Source of the DNA: RAM1 sp040376925
GTDB lineage: Bacteria > Pseudomonadota > Gammaproteobacteria > Burkholderiales > Burkholderiaceae_C
Direction: 5' to 3'
DNA length: 45,002 nucleotides
Assembly (NCBI GenBank): GCA_040376925.1
Contig: JBEIPU010000010.1
Span: 1 to 45,002, forward strand
In this document: one piece after another, positions 24,569 through 32,213 of the stretch
Layout: every line of letters begins with the position of its first letter
Numbering within the stretch: the stretch's first letter is position 1
Notes under the pieces: generated by a model
Database searches by the model: none
What the model was told of the DNA's origin: nothing
The model's input: the letters and a program-made list of their open reading frames with translations, nothing else
Program-made: the position numbers and the translations under genes

Positions 24569-24582
24569 GCCAGCCGGGCCGC

Positions 24583-25137
24583 TCAACCCTGCAGCGCTGA
24601 CAGCAGCCGGCGCAATCCCGCTGCCGCACCCGCTGCATCTCCCATCTGGGCGCGCACGATGGCGCCGTCCACGGCCAGCGCCGCAGCCTGTGCGGTGGCC
24701 GCCTGGTGGGCGCCGTGCGGCAGCAGGGCGGCAATCACATCCACCATGTCCTGCTTGTGGCGGGCCGCCACCTGCGCCACACCCGCCACGCTGTCACCCA
24801 CCTCCGTCACTGCATTGATAAACGCGCAGCCGCGAAAGGCAGGGTCGGCAAACCATTCGGCCAGTGCATCGGCCAGCGGCGCCAGCCCGGCGCCGGGCCT
24901 GGCACCGTGGCGGCCCAGCGCGTCCACAAACCAGGCCGTCCAGCGTTCGTGCCGGTAGTCCAGGAACGCGCGCACCAGGTCGTCCTTGGCCGCAAAGTGC
25001 CGGTAGAAGGTGAGTTTGGCCACGCCTGACTGCGCAATGATGCGGTCCACGCCCGTGGCGCGGATGCCGTCACGGTAGAACAGGTCGTGCGCCGTGACCA
25101 GGATGCGCTCGCGCGCGCTCAGGCTGGAAAGGTCCAT
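24583..25137 (-). CDS. TetR/AcrR-family repressor
   Basis: A 184-residue regulator. The N-terminal helix-turn-helix (about 1-50) is typical: ARERILVTAHDLFYRDGIRA, GVDRIIAQSGVAKLTFYRHF and AAKDDLVRAFLDYR. The C-terminal ligand-binding domain (about 70-180) includes GCAFINAVTEVGD, which resembles regulators of electrophile or efflux responses. I chose the ATG at 25137; an in-frame start nine bases upstream is less likely. It diverges from an NTF2-like gene across two mirror-image 18-bp operators, so autoregulation and control of that gene are expected. The inducer is not evident. Confidence 0.92.
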   Translation of the reverse strand: MDLSSLSARERILVTAHDLFYRDGIRATGVDRIIAQSGVAKLTFYRHFAAKDDLVRAFLDYRHERWTAWFVDALGRHGARPGAGLAPLADALAEWFADPAFRGCAFINAVTEVGDSVAGVAQVAARHKQDMVDVIAALLPHGAHQAATAQAAALAVDGAIVRAQMGDAAGAAAGLRRLLSALQG

Positions 25138-25147
25138 GAACCGCATT

Positions 25148-25194
25148 GTAGACAGACCTGTCTACTCTGTGGCAAAGTAGACAGGTCTGTCTAC
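25148..25194. promoter_or_regulatory. Two mirror-image TetR operators
   Basis: GTAGACAGACCTGTCTAC (25148-25165) and GTAGACAGGTCTGTCTAC (25177-25194) are exact reverse complements of each other, and each is itself a near-perfect palindrome (GTAGACAG/CTGTCTAC). They are 29 bp apart and start 10 bp from the repressor ATG and end 16 bp from the divergent ATG. They would cover both promoters, and I assign them to the adjacent TetR protein. Confidence 0.88.
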
Positions 25195-25210
25195 ATCCGG
25201 AAGATCATCC

Positions 25211-25678
25211 ATGGAAACCAAGCCCCCACTGCCCCCGTTCACCGCCGAGACCGCCGCGCAAAAGGCCCGCATGGCCGAAGACGCCTGGAACAGCCGCGAC
25301 CCCGACCGCGTGGTGCAGGTCTACACCGAAGACACCGTGTGGCGCAACCGCGCCGAATTCCCGGTGGGCCGCGAACAGGTGCGCGGCTTTTTGCAGCGCA
25401 AATGGGCGCGCGAGCTGGACTACCGCTTGATCAAGGAAGTCTGGGCCTTCACAGACAACCGCATCGCTGTGCGCTTTGCCTATGAATGGCACGACGATTC
25501 AGGCCACTGGTACCGAAGCTACGGCAACGAGAACTGGGAGTTCAACGCCCAGGGCTTCATGCAACGGCGCTTTGCCAGCATCAACGACCTGCCCATCGCA
25601 CAGGCCGACCGCAGGTTCCATTGGCCACTGGGCCGCCGGCCGGACGACCACCCCGGCCTCAGCGAGCTGGGCCTTTAG
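25211..25678 (+). CDS. DUF1348 NTF2/SnoaL-like protein
   Basis: A 155-residue protein of the nuclear transport factor 2 fold, DUF1348 group: ARMAEDAWNSRDPDRVVQVY, TEDTVWRNRAEFPVGREQVR, FLQRKWARELDYRLIKEVWA, the WHDDSGHWYRSYGNENWEF strands and HWPLGRRPDDHPGLSELGL at the end. These proteins are small cone-shaped barrels used as enzymes or binding proteins; this subgroup has no assigned reaction. It is probably repressed by the divergent TetR protein through the twin operators, suggesting a role in handling a xenobiotic or electrophile. The 3' end overlaps the convergent LysR gene by 20 bp. Confidence 0.88.
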   Translation: METKPPLPPFTAETAAQKARMAEDAWNSRDPDRVVQVYTEDTVWRNRAEFPVGREQVRGFLQRKWARELDYRLIKEVWAFTDNRIAVRFAYEWHDDSGHWYRSYGNENWEFNAQGFMQRRFASINDLPIAQADRRFHWPLGRRPDDHPGLSELGL

Positions 25679-26564
25679 CAGACCCCAGCGCTTCGGCCAG
25701 GAAATCGACGAACGCCCGCACGCGCGCCACGTTCTGGCGCCCCGGCAGGATCAGCGCCGACAGCGGCTGCGGGTCGTCGTCGTACTGCCCGGCCAGCACC
25801 GGAACCAGCTGCCCGTTCGCCAGGGCCTGCTCACCCAGAAAGTCGCCCAGCCAGACGATGCCCATGCCCGCGACCGCCAGGTCCAGCAGCAAGTCGGCGT
25901 TGTCCGCGCGGACGGTGCCGGTCACGGGCACGGGCAGGCGGCGCCCGTCCTGCACCATGGGCCACTGTGCCAGCCGCTCAAAGCCCTTGAGCAGCAGGCA
26001 GTTGTGCTGCAGCAGGTCCAGCGGGGTGCGGGGTGTGCCGCAGCGCGCCAGGTAAGCAGGGCTGGCCGCGATCACGCGCCGCACCGTGGCCAGGGGCTTG
26101 AGGATCAGGCCGCTGTCGGCCAGCGGGCCTACACGGATCGTCACGTCAATCTGCTGCGCCTCGGGGTCGATCCGGCGGTCGGTCACCGTCAGGTCCAGGT
26201 TCACGCCGGGGTAGCACGCATGGAACTGCGGCAGCAGGCGCGCCAGCCGGTAGCGCGCAAACGCAGTGCCGGTGTTCACGCGGATCAGGCCCTGCACGCG
26301 GCCCTGGCTGGCCGCCATCTCGGCCTGGCCCGCCGCCACTGCGGCCAATGCCGCGCGCGCGTGCGGCAGGTAGGCCTCGCCCTCCTGCGTGAGCACCAGG
26401 CGTCGGGTGCTGCGCGCGAGCAGTTTGGCGCCCAGCTGGGCCTCCAGCCGGGTCACGATCCGCGCGGCTGCAGAGGCGGTGATGCCGTGGGCCAGGCCTG
26501 CGGCCGCAAAAGACCCCAGGTCCACCGTATTGACAAAGACCGCCAGCGCTTGCGTGGTTTGCAT
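25659..26564 (-). CDS. LysR-family transcriptional regulator
   Basis: A 301-residue regulator. The winged helix-turn-helix spans about residues 1-60 (ALAVFVNTVDLGSFAAAG, ASAAARIVTRLEAQLGAKLL and ARSTRRLVLTQEGEAYL), followed by a linker helix and a periplasmic-binding-protein-like effector domain from about residue 88. The start at 26564 (MQTTQAL) matches the usual short LysR N-terminus; an ATG-like start 18 bases further up adds unrelated residues. It diverges from a tautomerase gene across 110 bp containing an inverted repeat with a T-N11-A core. It is likely to regulate the tautomerase; the effector is unknown. Confidence 0.93.
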   Translation of the reverse strand: MQTTQALAVFVNTVDLGSFAAAGLAHGITASAAARIVTRLEAQLGAKLLARSTRRLVLTQEGEAYLPHARAALAAVAAGQAEMAASQGRVQGLIRVNTGTAFARYRLARLLPQFHACYPGVNLDLTVTDRRIDPEAQQIDVTIRVGPLADSGLILKPLATVRRVIAASPAYLARCGTPRTPLDLLQHNCLLLKGFERLAQWPMVQDGRRLPVPVTGTVRADNADLLLDLAVAGMGIVWLGDFLGEQALANGQLVPVLAGQYDDDPQPLSALILPGRQNVARVRAFVDFLAEALGSAKGPAR

Positions 26565-26571
26565 GGTGCAG

Positions 26572-26594
26572 ATTGTGACCAAAACAGTCGCAAT
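26572..26594. promoter_or_regulatory. LysR-type operator
   Basis: ATTGTGAC (26572-26579) and GTCGCAAT (26587-26594) form an inverted repeat with one mismatch around a 7-bp centre and contain the T-N11-A pattern used by LysR proteins. The site starts 7 bp from the regulator's ATG, fitting autorepression and activation of the divergent tautomerase gene. Confidence 0.65.
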
Positions 26595-26674
26595 GCTTGA
26601 CGGGAATATGACTTTTTCTTCAGAAATTCACTCAATAGACTGCACAGCACCTTCACTCTTTACAGGACACCACC

Positions 26675-27076
26675 ATGCCGCTCGCCCGTATTTCCGTTCC
26701 TGCCCACCTCAGTGCTGAGCGCGTTCGCGCGCTGGCCGACGCCGTGCATGGGGGCCTTGTGGCCACCTGCAATGTGCCGGTGGACGACCATTTCCAGCTG
26801 ATCACCCGCTTTGAGCCGGACGCGATGATCATCAACCCCAGCTTTCCGGGGGTGCACCGCACGGCGGATGCCAGCATCGTGGAAATCCATTTCCTGCGCG
26901 GGCGCACCGACGCCCAGAAGGCAGCGCTGTACCGCCATGTGGCCGATGCGGCCGTGCGTGGCGGGTTCCGGGGCGACGACATCTTCATGGCGCTGGTCGA
27001 AAACGGCCCCATGGACTGGTCCATGGGCCGCGGCGAACCCTTTGCGGCCAGCCACGTGCCTGCGGCCCACGCCTGA
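26675..27076 (+). CDS. Tautomerase-superfamily protein
   Basis: A 133-residue protein beginning MPLARISVPA. After Met removal Pro1 would be the catalytic base, the hallmark of the 4-oxalocrotonate tautomerase superfamily. The two beta-alpha-beta halves (LARISVPAHLSAERVRALAD and SIVEIHFLRGRTDAQKAALY) and the closing DIFMALVENGPMDWSMGRGE are visible. The length fits the long Tautomerase_2-like group rather than the 60-residue type. Such enzymes work in aromatic or halogenated-compound breakdown; the substrate here is not evident. A GGAC ribosome site lies just upstream. The gene diverges from a LysR regulator that probably controls it. Confidence 0.87.
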   Translation: MPLARISVPAHLSAERVRALADAVHGGLVATCNVPVDDHFQLITRFEPDAMIINPSFPGVHRTADASIVEIHFLRGRTDAQKAALYRHVADAAVRGGFRGDDIFMALVENGPMDWSMGRGEPFAASHVPAAHA

Positions 27077-27089
27077 CGGCGCACCAAAC

Positions 27090-27105
27090 TGGCACAGCCG
27101 TTGCT
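27090..27105 (+). promoter_or_regulatory. Sigma-54-like promoter motif before sensor kinase gene
   Basis: TGGCACAGCCGTTGCT matches the -24/-12 sigma-54 consensus, with GG at 27091-27092 and GC at 27103-27104 ten bases apart. The predicted start of transcription, near 27116, is almost on the proposed GTG start at 27118, which would leave no leader. It is either a chance match or a sign that the mRNA is leaderless. Confidence 0.3.
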
Positions 27106-27117
27106 TGCACCGGCTTT

Positions 27118-28275
27118 GTGCATGCCCCCGCCACCACTGCCGCCCACATTCACGCCGACCTGCTGCTCGCCTCCACTGGCGAGGGCGTGTTCGGCATTGA
27201 CCTGGACGGCCACTGCACCTTCATCAACCGGGCGGGGGCGCACATGCTGGGTTTTGAGCCGGCCGAGGTGCTGGGCCGCAACATGCACGAACTCACGCAC
27301 CATTCGCATGCCGATGGCTCGCATTACCCGGACACCGATTGCCCGATCTTCAACGCCTTCCGCCAGGGGCTGCCCTGCCGCATCGACACCGAGGTGTTCT
27401 GGCGGCGTGACCGCAGCGCGTTTGCGGTGGAATATTCCAGTCACCCCGTGCTGGACTGCGCACAGGTGCGTGGCGCGGTCATCACCTTTGTGGACATCAC
27501 CGATCGCAAGCGCGCGGCCGATGCACTGCAAAAGGCCAAGGACGAGCTGGAGCTGCGCGTGGCCGAACGCACCCGGGAACTGTCGGTCGCCCTGGGCCAG
27601 CTGCGCGAGCTGGCCGCCTATTCAGAAGGCGTGCGCGAGGACGAGCGCACCCGCATCGCCCGCGAGGTGCATGACGAACTCGGCAGCTTGCTGGTGGCGC
27701 TGAAGATGGATGTGAACTGGCTGGACAAGCGCCTGAGCGAACAGCAGTCGCGCGAGGCGCAGGCCGCGCAGGCCATGCGCGAGCGCATGCGCAGCAAATG
27801 CCAGAACATGAGCCGCCTGATCGAGAACGCCGTGGACAACGTGGGCCGCATCATCACCGACCTGCGCCCCAGCATCCTGGACCACCAGGGCCTGTGGGCG
27901 GCGCTGGAATGGCAGGCGCATGAGTTCGTGCAGTCGGCCGAGCTGGCGCTGGACTGGCGCATGAATGTAGAGGGCGCAACCGAGCTGCCCGAGCCCGCGG
28001 CCATGGCGGTGTTCCGCATCTTCCAGGAAATGCTGTCCAACGTGGGCCGCCATGCGCAGGCAAGCCGTGTAGAGGTGCGCATCGAGGCCACCGCCGCGCA
28101 GCTGGACGTGATGGTGCGCGACGACGGCCGCGGTGCCGCGCCCGAGGCATTTGAAGCCGCCACGGCCTACGGCGTGATGGGCATGCGCGAACGGGCCCGC
28201 CACTTTGGCGGGCTGATCCACATCGAAAGCCAGCTTGGCCAGGGCTCGGCATTCCATCTGCACATGCCGCTATGA
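27118..28275 (+). CDS. PAS-containing NarX-type sensor histidine kinase
   Basis: A 385-residue soluble kinase without membrane helices. A PAS domain occupies about residues 15-135 (LLLASTGEGVFGIDLDGHCT, ending VDITDRKRAADAL). A coiled-coil linker leads to a HisKA_3 dimerisation domain with the phosphorylated histidine in RIAREVHDELGSLLVALKMD and a HATPase domain (FRIFQEMLSNVGRHAQASRV, GVMGMRERARHFGG). This is the NarX/DegS class, which pairs with LuxR-type regulators, and such a regulator follows with a four-base overlap. The signal is cytoplasmic and unknown. GTG 27118 is the only start that keeps the whole PAS domain. The cyanate operon just downstream is the probable target. Confidence 0.88.
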   Translation: MHAPATTAAHIHADLLLASTGEGVFGIDLDGHCTFINRAGAHMLGFEPAEVLGRNMHELTHHSHADGSHYPDTDCPIFNAFRQGLPCRIDTEVFWRRDRSAFAVEYSSHPVLDCAQVRGAVITFVDITDRKRAADALQKAKDELELRVAERTRELSVALGQLRELAAYSEGVREDERTRIAREVHDELGSLLVALKMDVNWLDKRLSEQQSREAQAAQAMRERMRSKCQNMSRLIENAVDNVGRIITDLRPSILDHQGLWAALEWQAHEFVQSAELALDWRMNVEGATELPEPAAMAVFRIFQEMLSNVGRHAQASRVEVRIEATAAQLDVMVRDDGRGAAPEAFEAATAYGVMGMRERARHFGGLIHIESQLGQGSAFHLHMPL

Positions 28276-28937
28276 ACAGCCAACCCATCCGTGTGCTGAT
28301 CGGCGACGACCACCGCATCGTGCGCGAGGGGCTCAAGCAGATGCTGGCCGAGGCGCCTGACATAGAGGTGTGTGCCGAGGCCACCAATGGCCCCGATGTG
28401 CTCGCGGCGGTGCAGGCCCTGGGGGGCCCGCAGGGCCTGTGCCTGGTGCTGCTGGACCTTGCCATGCCCGGGCGCGACGGGCTGGACGTGCTGCAGGAAC
28501 TGCGCAAGATATGGCCCGCCCTGCCGGTGCTGATGCTCAGCACCTACCCTGAGAAGCAGTACGCCGTGCGCTGCATCAAGCTGGGCGCGGCCGGCTACCT
28601 GAACAAAAGCGCTGACCCCGACGACATGGTCGCCGCGGTGCGCAAGGTGGCCGCCGGTGGCGTGTATGTGACACCCGCCACAGCCGAGGCGCTGGCCAGT
28701 GCCGTGGGCGGCGCGTCGGCCAGAACCGGGCCCGAGGCGCTGTCGCACCGCGAGCACCAGGTGTTTCGCCTGCTCACGGCCGGGCAGAGCGTGAGCGAAA
28801 TTGGTGCGCAGCTGAGCCTTGCACCAAATACGGTCAGCACCTACCGCGCCCGCATCCTGGAAAAAACGGGCACCAAGAACGACGTGGAGCTGGCGCTGTA
28901 TGCCGAACGCCACGCCAAGGGCAGCCCGCAGGCCTGA
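28272..28937 (+). CDS. NarL/FixJ-type response regulator
   Basis: A 221-residue regulator. The receiver domain (about 7-125) has the acidic pair D12-D13 and phosphoacceptor D62 in LLDLAMPGRDG, followed by LMLSTYPEKQYAVR and KLGAAGYLNK. The C-terminal LuxR helix-turn-helix (about 155-212) reads LSHREHQVFRLLTAGQSVSE, IGAQLSLAPNTVSTYRARIL and EKTGTKNDVELALYA. The ATG overlaps the kinase stop (ATGA), so the pair is co-translated. A perfect 18-bp palindrome 13 bp past its stop, upstream of the cyanate transport genes, is its likely binding site. Confidence 0.93.
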   Translation: MNSQPIRVLIGDDHRIVREGLKQMLAEAPDIEVCAEATNGPDVLAAVQALGGPQGLCLVLLDLAMPGRDGLDVLQELRKIWPALPVLMLSTYPEKQYAVRCIKLGAAGYLNKSADPDDMVAAVRKVAAGGVYVTPATAEALASAVGGASARTGPEALSHREHQVFRLLTAGQSVSEIGAQLSLAPNTVSTYRARILEKTGTKNDVELALYAERHAKGSPQA

Positions 28938-28949
28938 GCGCGGCTGATT

Positions 28950-28967
28950 TGTAGGGCTGCCCCTACA
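28950..28967. promoter_or_regulatory. Palindromic operator upstream of cyanate operon
   Basis: TGTAGGG-CTGC-CCCTACA is a perfect 7-4-7 inverted repeat, 114 bp before the binding-protein ATG. TAGGG/CCCTA half-sites resemble targets of NarL/FixJ regulators, and the regulator gene ends just upstream. The rest of 28968-29080 holds only a weak sigma-54-like GG-N10-GC element (29034-29047) and the ribosome site. Confidence 0.7.
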
Positions 28968-29080
28968 CGGCTTCGTTGCAGCGTCGGTCATTTGCGGCGC
29001 TGGGGCCGAAAACGTCCACCGCAGGCCCGAACGGGCCCGCCCCTTGCAAAGCCCTGTGCATCTTCCACACGAGGTGCACC

Positions 29081-30466
29081 ATGTCCAGACTGCCTGCTTC
29101 CACCCCCGCTGCCCGGCACGACCCTTATGACGCGGACCGCCCGCTGATGCTGCGCTGCAGTTGCGGCCAGGACCATGCGCCGCAGGACCACGCCGCCGCG
29201 CTGGCCACCCAGGCCGAAGATATGGCCAACAACCACATTGAGGCCAGCCTGATGAAGGCGCTGTTCCCGGTGGACAGCGTGCGCCGCGGCTTCCTGAAGG
29301 CGGTGGGCGCCAACACCGCGCGCGCTGCCATTGCCAGCGTGCTGCCGCTGGGCGCGCTGCAGGCCATGGCCCAGGACAAGGCGCCGCTGGAGAAGAAGGA
29401 CCTGAAGATCGGCTTCATCCCGATCACCTGCGCCACGCCGCTGATCATGGCGCACCCCCTGGGCTTCTACAAGCAGCAGGGGCTGAATGTGGACGTGGTC
29501 AAGACGGCCGGCTGGGCGCTGATCCGCGACAAGATGCTCAACAAGGAATACGACGCCACGCACTTCCTGAGCCCCATGCCGCTGGCGATCTCCATGGGTG
29601 TGGGCTCCAGCCAGGTGCCCATGAACGTGGCCACCATCCAGAACACCAACGGCCAGGCCATCACCCTGGCCAACAAGCACAAGGACAAGCGCGATCCCAA
29701 GATGTGGAAGGGCTTCAGGTTCGCCGTGCCGTTCGAGTTCAGCATGCACAACTTCCTGCTGCGCTACTACGTGGCCGAGGCGGGCCTGAACCCCGACACG
29801 GACATCCAGATCCGCGTAGTGCCGCCGCCCGAGATGGTGGCCAACCTGCGCGCGGGCAACATCGACGGCTATCTGGGCCCGGACCCGTTCAACCAGCGCG
29901 CGGTTTACGAGGAGATCGGCTTCCTGCACATCCTGACCAAGGATCTGTGGGACGGCCACCCCTGCTGTGCATTCGGCACCAGCAGCGAATTCATCCAGAA
30001 GAACCCCAACACCTTCGCCGCGCTGTACCGCGCGGTGCTCACGGCGTCGGCCATGGCACGCAAGCCCGAGAACCGCGAACTGATCGCCAAGGTGATTGCG
30101 CCCGCGCAGTACCTGAACCAGCCCGAGACCGTGCTGCAACAGGTGCTGACCGGCAAGTTTGCCGATGGCCTGGGCAACATCAAGACCGTGCCCAACCGCG
30201 CGGACTTTGACCCGATCCCGTGGCAGAGCATGGCGGTGTGGATGCTCACGCAGATGAAGCGCTGGGGCTATGTGAAGGGTGACGTCAACTACAAGCAGAT
30301 CGCCGAGAAGGTGTTCCTGCTGACCGATGCCAAAAAGCAGATGAAGCTGCTGGACCAAAAGGTGCCTGATGGCGCCTATCCGAAGTTCACCATCATGGGC
30401 AAGGTGTTCGATCCGGCCAAACCGGAGGAGTACGTCAAGAGCTTTGCCATCAACAAGATGGGTTGA
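29081..30466 (+). CDS. Cyanate/nitrate ABC transporter substrate-binding protein
   Basis: A 461-residue NrtA/CmpA-family periplasmic binding protein. The Tat signal is internal: about 70 residues precede DSVRRGFLKAVGA and a hydrophobic stretch ending LQAMAQ. That leader contains LRCSCGQDH, a Cys-x-Cys-x3-His pattern. The mature part follows with KIGFIPITCATPLIMAHPLG, EYDATHFLSPMPLAISMG and VPPPEMVANLRAGNIDGYLG. ATG 29081 has GAGG about seven bases upstream. A permease, ATPase and cyanase follow without gaps, so cyanate is the probable ligand, though nitrate-type proteins are close relatives. The upstream two-component pair is the likely regulator. Confidence 0.9.
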   Translation: MSRLPASTPAARHDPYDADRPLMLRCSCGQDHAPQDHAAALATQAEDMANNHIEASLMKALFPVDSVRRGFLKAVGANTARAAIASVLPLGALQAMAQDKAPLEKKDLKIGFIPITCATPLIMAHPLGFYKQQGLNVDVVKTAGWALIRDKMLNKEYDATHFLSPMPLAISMGVGSSQVPMNVATIQNTNGQAITLANKHKDKRDPKMWKGFRFAVPFEFSMHNFLLRYYVAEAGLNPDTDIQIRVVPPPEMVANLRAGNIDGYLGPDPFNQRAVYEEIGFLHILTKDLWDGHPCCAFGTSSEFIQKNPNTFAALYRAVLTASAMARKPENRELIAKVIAPAQYLNQPETVLQQVLTGKFADGLGNIKTVPNRADFDPIPWQSMAVWMLTQMKRWGYVKGDVNYKQIAEKVFLLTDAKKQMKLLDQKVPDGAYPKFTIMGKVFDPAKPEEYVKSFAINKMG

Positions 30467-31329
30467 TGGACATGGGAAAGTCACTGAACCTCAAGGCCGC
30501 GCTGGTGTCGCTGCTGCTGCTGGTGGTCATGGTCGGCGCGTGGTACGCCGCCACGGTGCAAGGTGCCGCGGGCGGCACCGCGGGCATGACCGCCGAGCAG
30601 ATCGAATACCAGAAGATGCTGGGCAAGGACCCGGGTGCCGCGAAGACCGGCGGCTTTCCCACGCCGATGCAGATGGGCGCCACGGTCTGGCGCCACCTGT
30701 CGGATCCGGTCTATGACAACGGGCCCAACGACAAGGGCATCCTGATCCAGCTGGGCCATTCGCTGGGCCGGGTGGGGCTGGGCTTCCTTCTGGCCTGCCT
30801 GGTAGCGGTGCCGCTGGGTTTTGTGATCGGCATGAGCCCGCTGCTCAGCCGCGCGCTGGACCCGTTCATCCAGATCCTCAAGCCCATCAGCCCGCTGGCG
30901 TGGATGCCGCTGGCGCTGTACACCATCAAGGACTCGTCGGTGTCGGGCATCTTCGTGATCTTCATCTGCTCCGTCTGGCCGATGCTGATCAACACCGCGT
31001 TTGGCGTTGCCTCGGTGCGGCGCGACTGGCTCAACGTGGCCCGCACGCTGGAGGTGTCGCCGCTGCGCAAGGCCTTTCTGGTGATCCTGCCCGCGGCGGC
31101 GCCCACCATCCTCACGGGCATGCGCATCAGCATGGGCATTGCCTGGCTGGTGATCGTGGCCGCCGAGATGCTGGTGGGCGGCACGGGCATCGGCTACTTT
31201 GTGTGGAACGAGTGGAACAACCTGTCGCTGACCAACGTGATCTTCGCCATCGGCGTGATCGGCGTCGTGGGCATGTTGCTGGACCTGATGTTCGGCCGGC
31301 TGCAGAAGATGGTGACCTATGTGGAGTGA
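30466..31329 (+). CDS. Cyanate/nitrate ABC transporter permease
   Basis: A 287-residue inner-membrane permease of the NrtB/SsuC type. The first helix (LKAALVSLLLLVVMVGAWYA) is followed by a periplasmic loop and about five more helices. The binding-protein-dependent transport signature lies in EVSPLRKAFLVILPAAAPTI, the loop that contacts the ATPase. The ATG shares one base with the TGA of the binding-protein gene. Family knowledge places two copies as a homodimer in the membrane with the next gene's ATPase. Confidence 0.93.
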   Translation: MDMGKSLNLKAALVSLLLLVVMVGAWYAATVQGAAGGTAGMTAEQIEYQKMLGKDPGAAKTGGFPTPMQMGATVWRHLSDPVYDNGPNDKGILIQLGHSLGRVGLGFLLACLVAVPLGFVIGMSPLLSRALDPFIQILKPISPLAWMPLALYTIKDSSVSGIFVIFICSVWPMLINTAFGVASVRRDWLNVARTLEVSPLRKAFLVILPAAAPTILTGMRISMGIAWLVIVAAEMLVGGTGIGYFVWNEWNNLSLTNVIFAIGVIGVVGMLLDLMFGRLQKMVTYVE

Positions 31330-31375
31330 CCTCGACCAACGCGCCGCGTCCGCGGCGCTCCTGAAAGACCGACCC

Positions 31376-32182
31376 ATGCAACAAGGCTTCCTGAAGATAG
31401 AAGGCCTGTCCAAGGCCTTCGCGCCCGCCAAGCCGGTGTTTGCCGATGTGAGCTTCACGCTGGACCGCGGCGAATTCGTCTGCATCATCGGCCATTCGGG
31501 CTGTGGCAAGACCACCATCCTGAACGTGCTGGCGGGTCTGGACACTGCGACCAGCGGCCACGTGTTCATGGACGGGCGCGAAGTGGCCGGCCCCAGCCTG
31601 GAGCGCGGCGTGGTGTTCCAGAGCCATGCGCTGATGCCGTGGCTGACCGTGCGCAAGAACATTGCCTTTGCCGTGGAGTCGCGCTGGCCGGACTGGACGC
31701 GTGCCCAGGTCAACGCGCATGTGGAAAAGTTCGTCGCCATGGTGGGCCTGATGCCCGCCATCGACAAGAAGCCGTCGCAGCTGTCCGGCGGCATGAAACA
31801 GCGCGTGGGCATTGCGCGCGCGTTTGCCATCCAGCCCAAGATGCTGTTGCTGGACGAGCCCTTTGGCGCGCTGGACGCGCTCACGCGCGGCACCATCCAG
31901 GACGAATTGATGGGCATCGTGCGCGAGACGCAGCAGACGGTGTTCATGATCACCCACGACGTGGACGAAGCCATTTTGCTGGCCGACCGCATCCTGCTCA
32001 TGAGCAACGGCTCGGAAGGCGCCGGCGGCTACGTGCCCGGCGGTATTGCCGAAACGGTGGTCAATACCCTGCCGCGCAGCCGCAACCGCGCCACGTTGCA
32101 CCATCTGGCGGGCTACTACGAGCTGCGCAACCACATCGTCGATTTCCTCGTGACCCGCGCCAAGTCGGGTGGCGATCACTGA
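31376..32182 (+). CDS. Cyanate/nitrate ABC transporter ATP-binding protein
   Basis: A 268-residue ATPase with Walker A GHSGCGKTT, Q-loop FQSHALMPWL, signature LSGGMKQRVGIARA, Walker B MLLLDEPFGALDA and the H-loop MITHDVDEA. The NrtD/SsuB subfamily energises uptake by the preceding permease. The start is ambiguous: an ATG at 31319 overlaps the permease stop and adds 19 residues, while ATG 31376 gives the usual length; I prefer the latter. No C-terminal NrtA-like regulatory domain is fused to it. Cyanase follows 31 bp downstream. Confidence 0.92.
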   Translation: MQQGFLKIEGLSKAFAPAKPVFADVSFTLDRGEFVCIIGHSGCGKTTILNVLAGLDTATSGHVFMDGREVAGPSLERGVVFQSHALMPWLTVRKNIAFAVESRWPDWTRAQVNAHVEKFVAMVGLMPAIDKKPSQLSGGMKQRVGIARAFAIQPKMLLLDEPFGALDALTRGTIQDELMGIVRETQQTVFMITHDVDEAILLADRILLMSNGSEGAGGYVPGGIAETVVNTLPRSRNRATLHHLAGYYELRNHIVDFLVTRAKSGGDH

Positions 32183-32213
32183 ACCTGTACCCATCTCAAA
32201 TAAAGGAGCCAAC

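Noticed and set aside
29034..29047. Second sigma-54-like motif upstream of the cyanate binding protein
   Set aside because: GG-N10-GC spacing holds but the -24 part (GGGCCC) departs from TGGCAC at two positions, too weak in GC-rich DNA to list as a feature.
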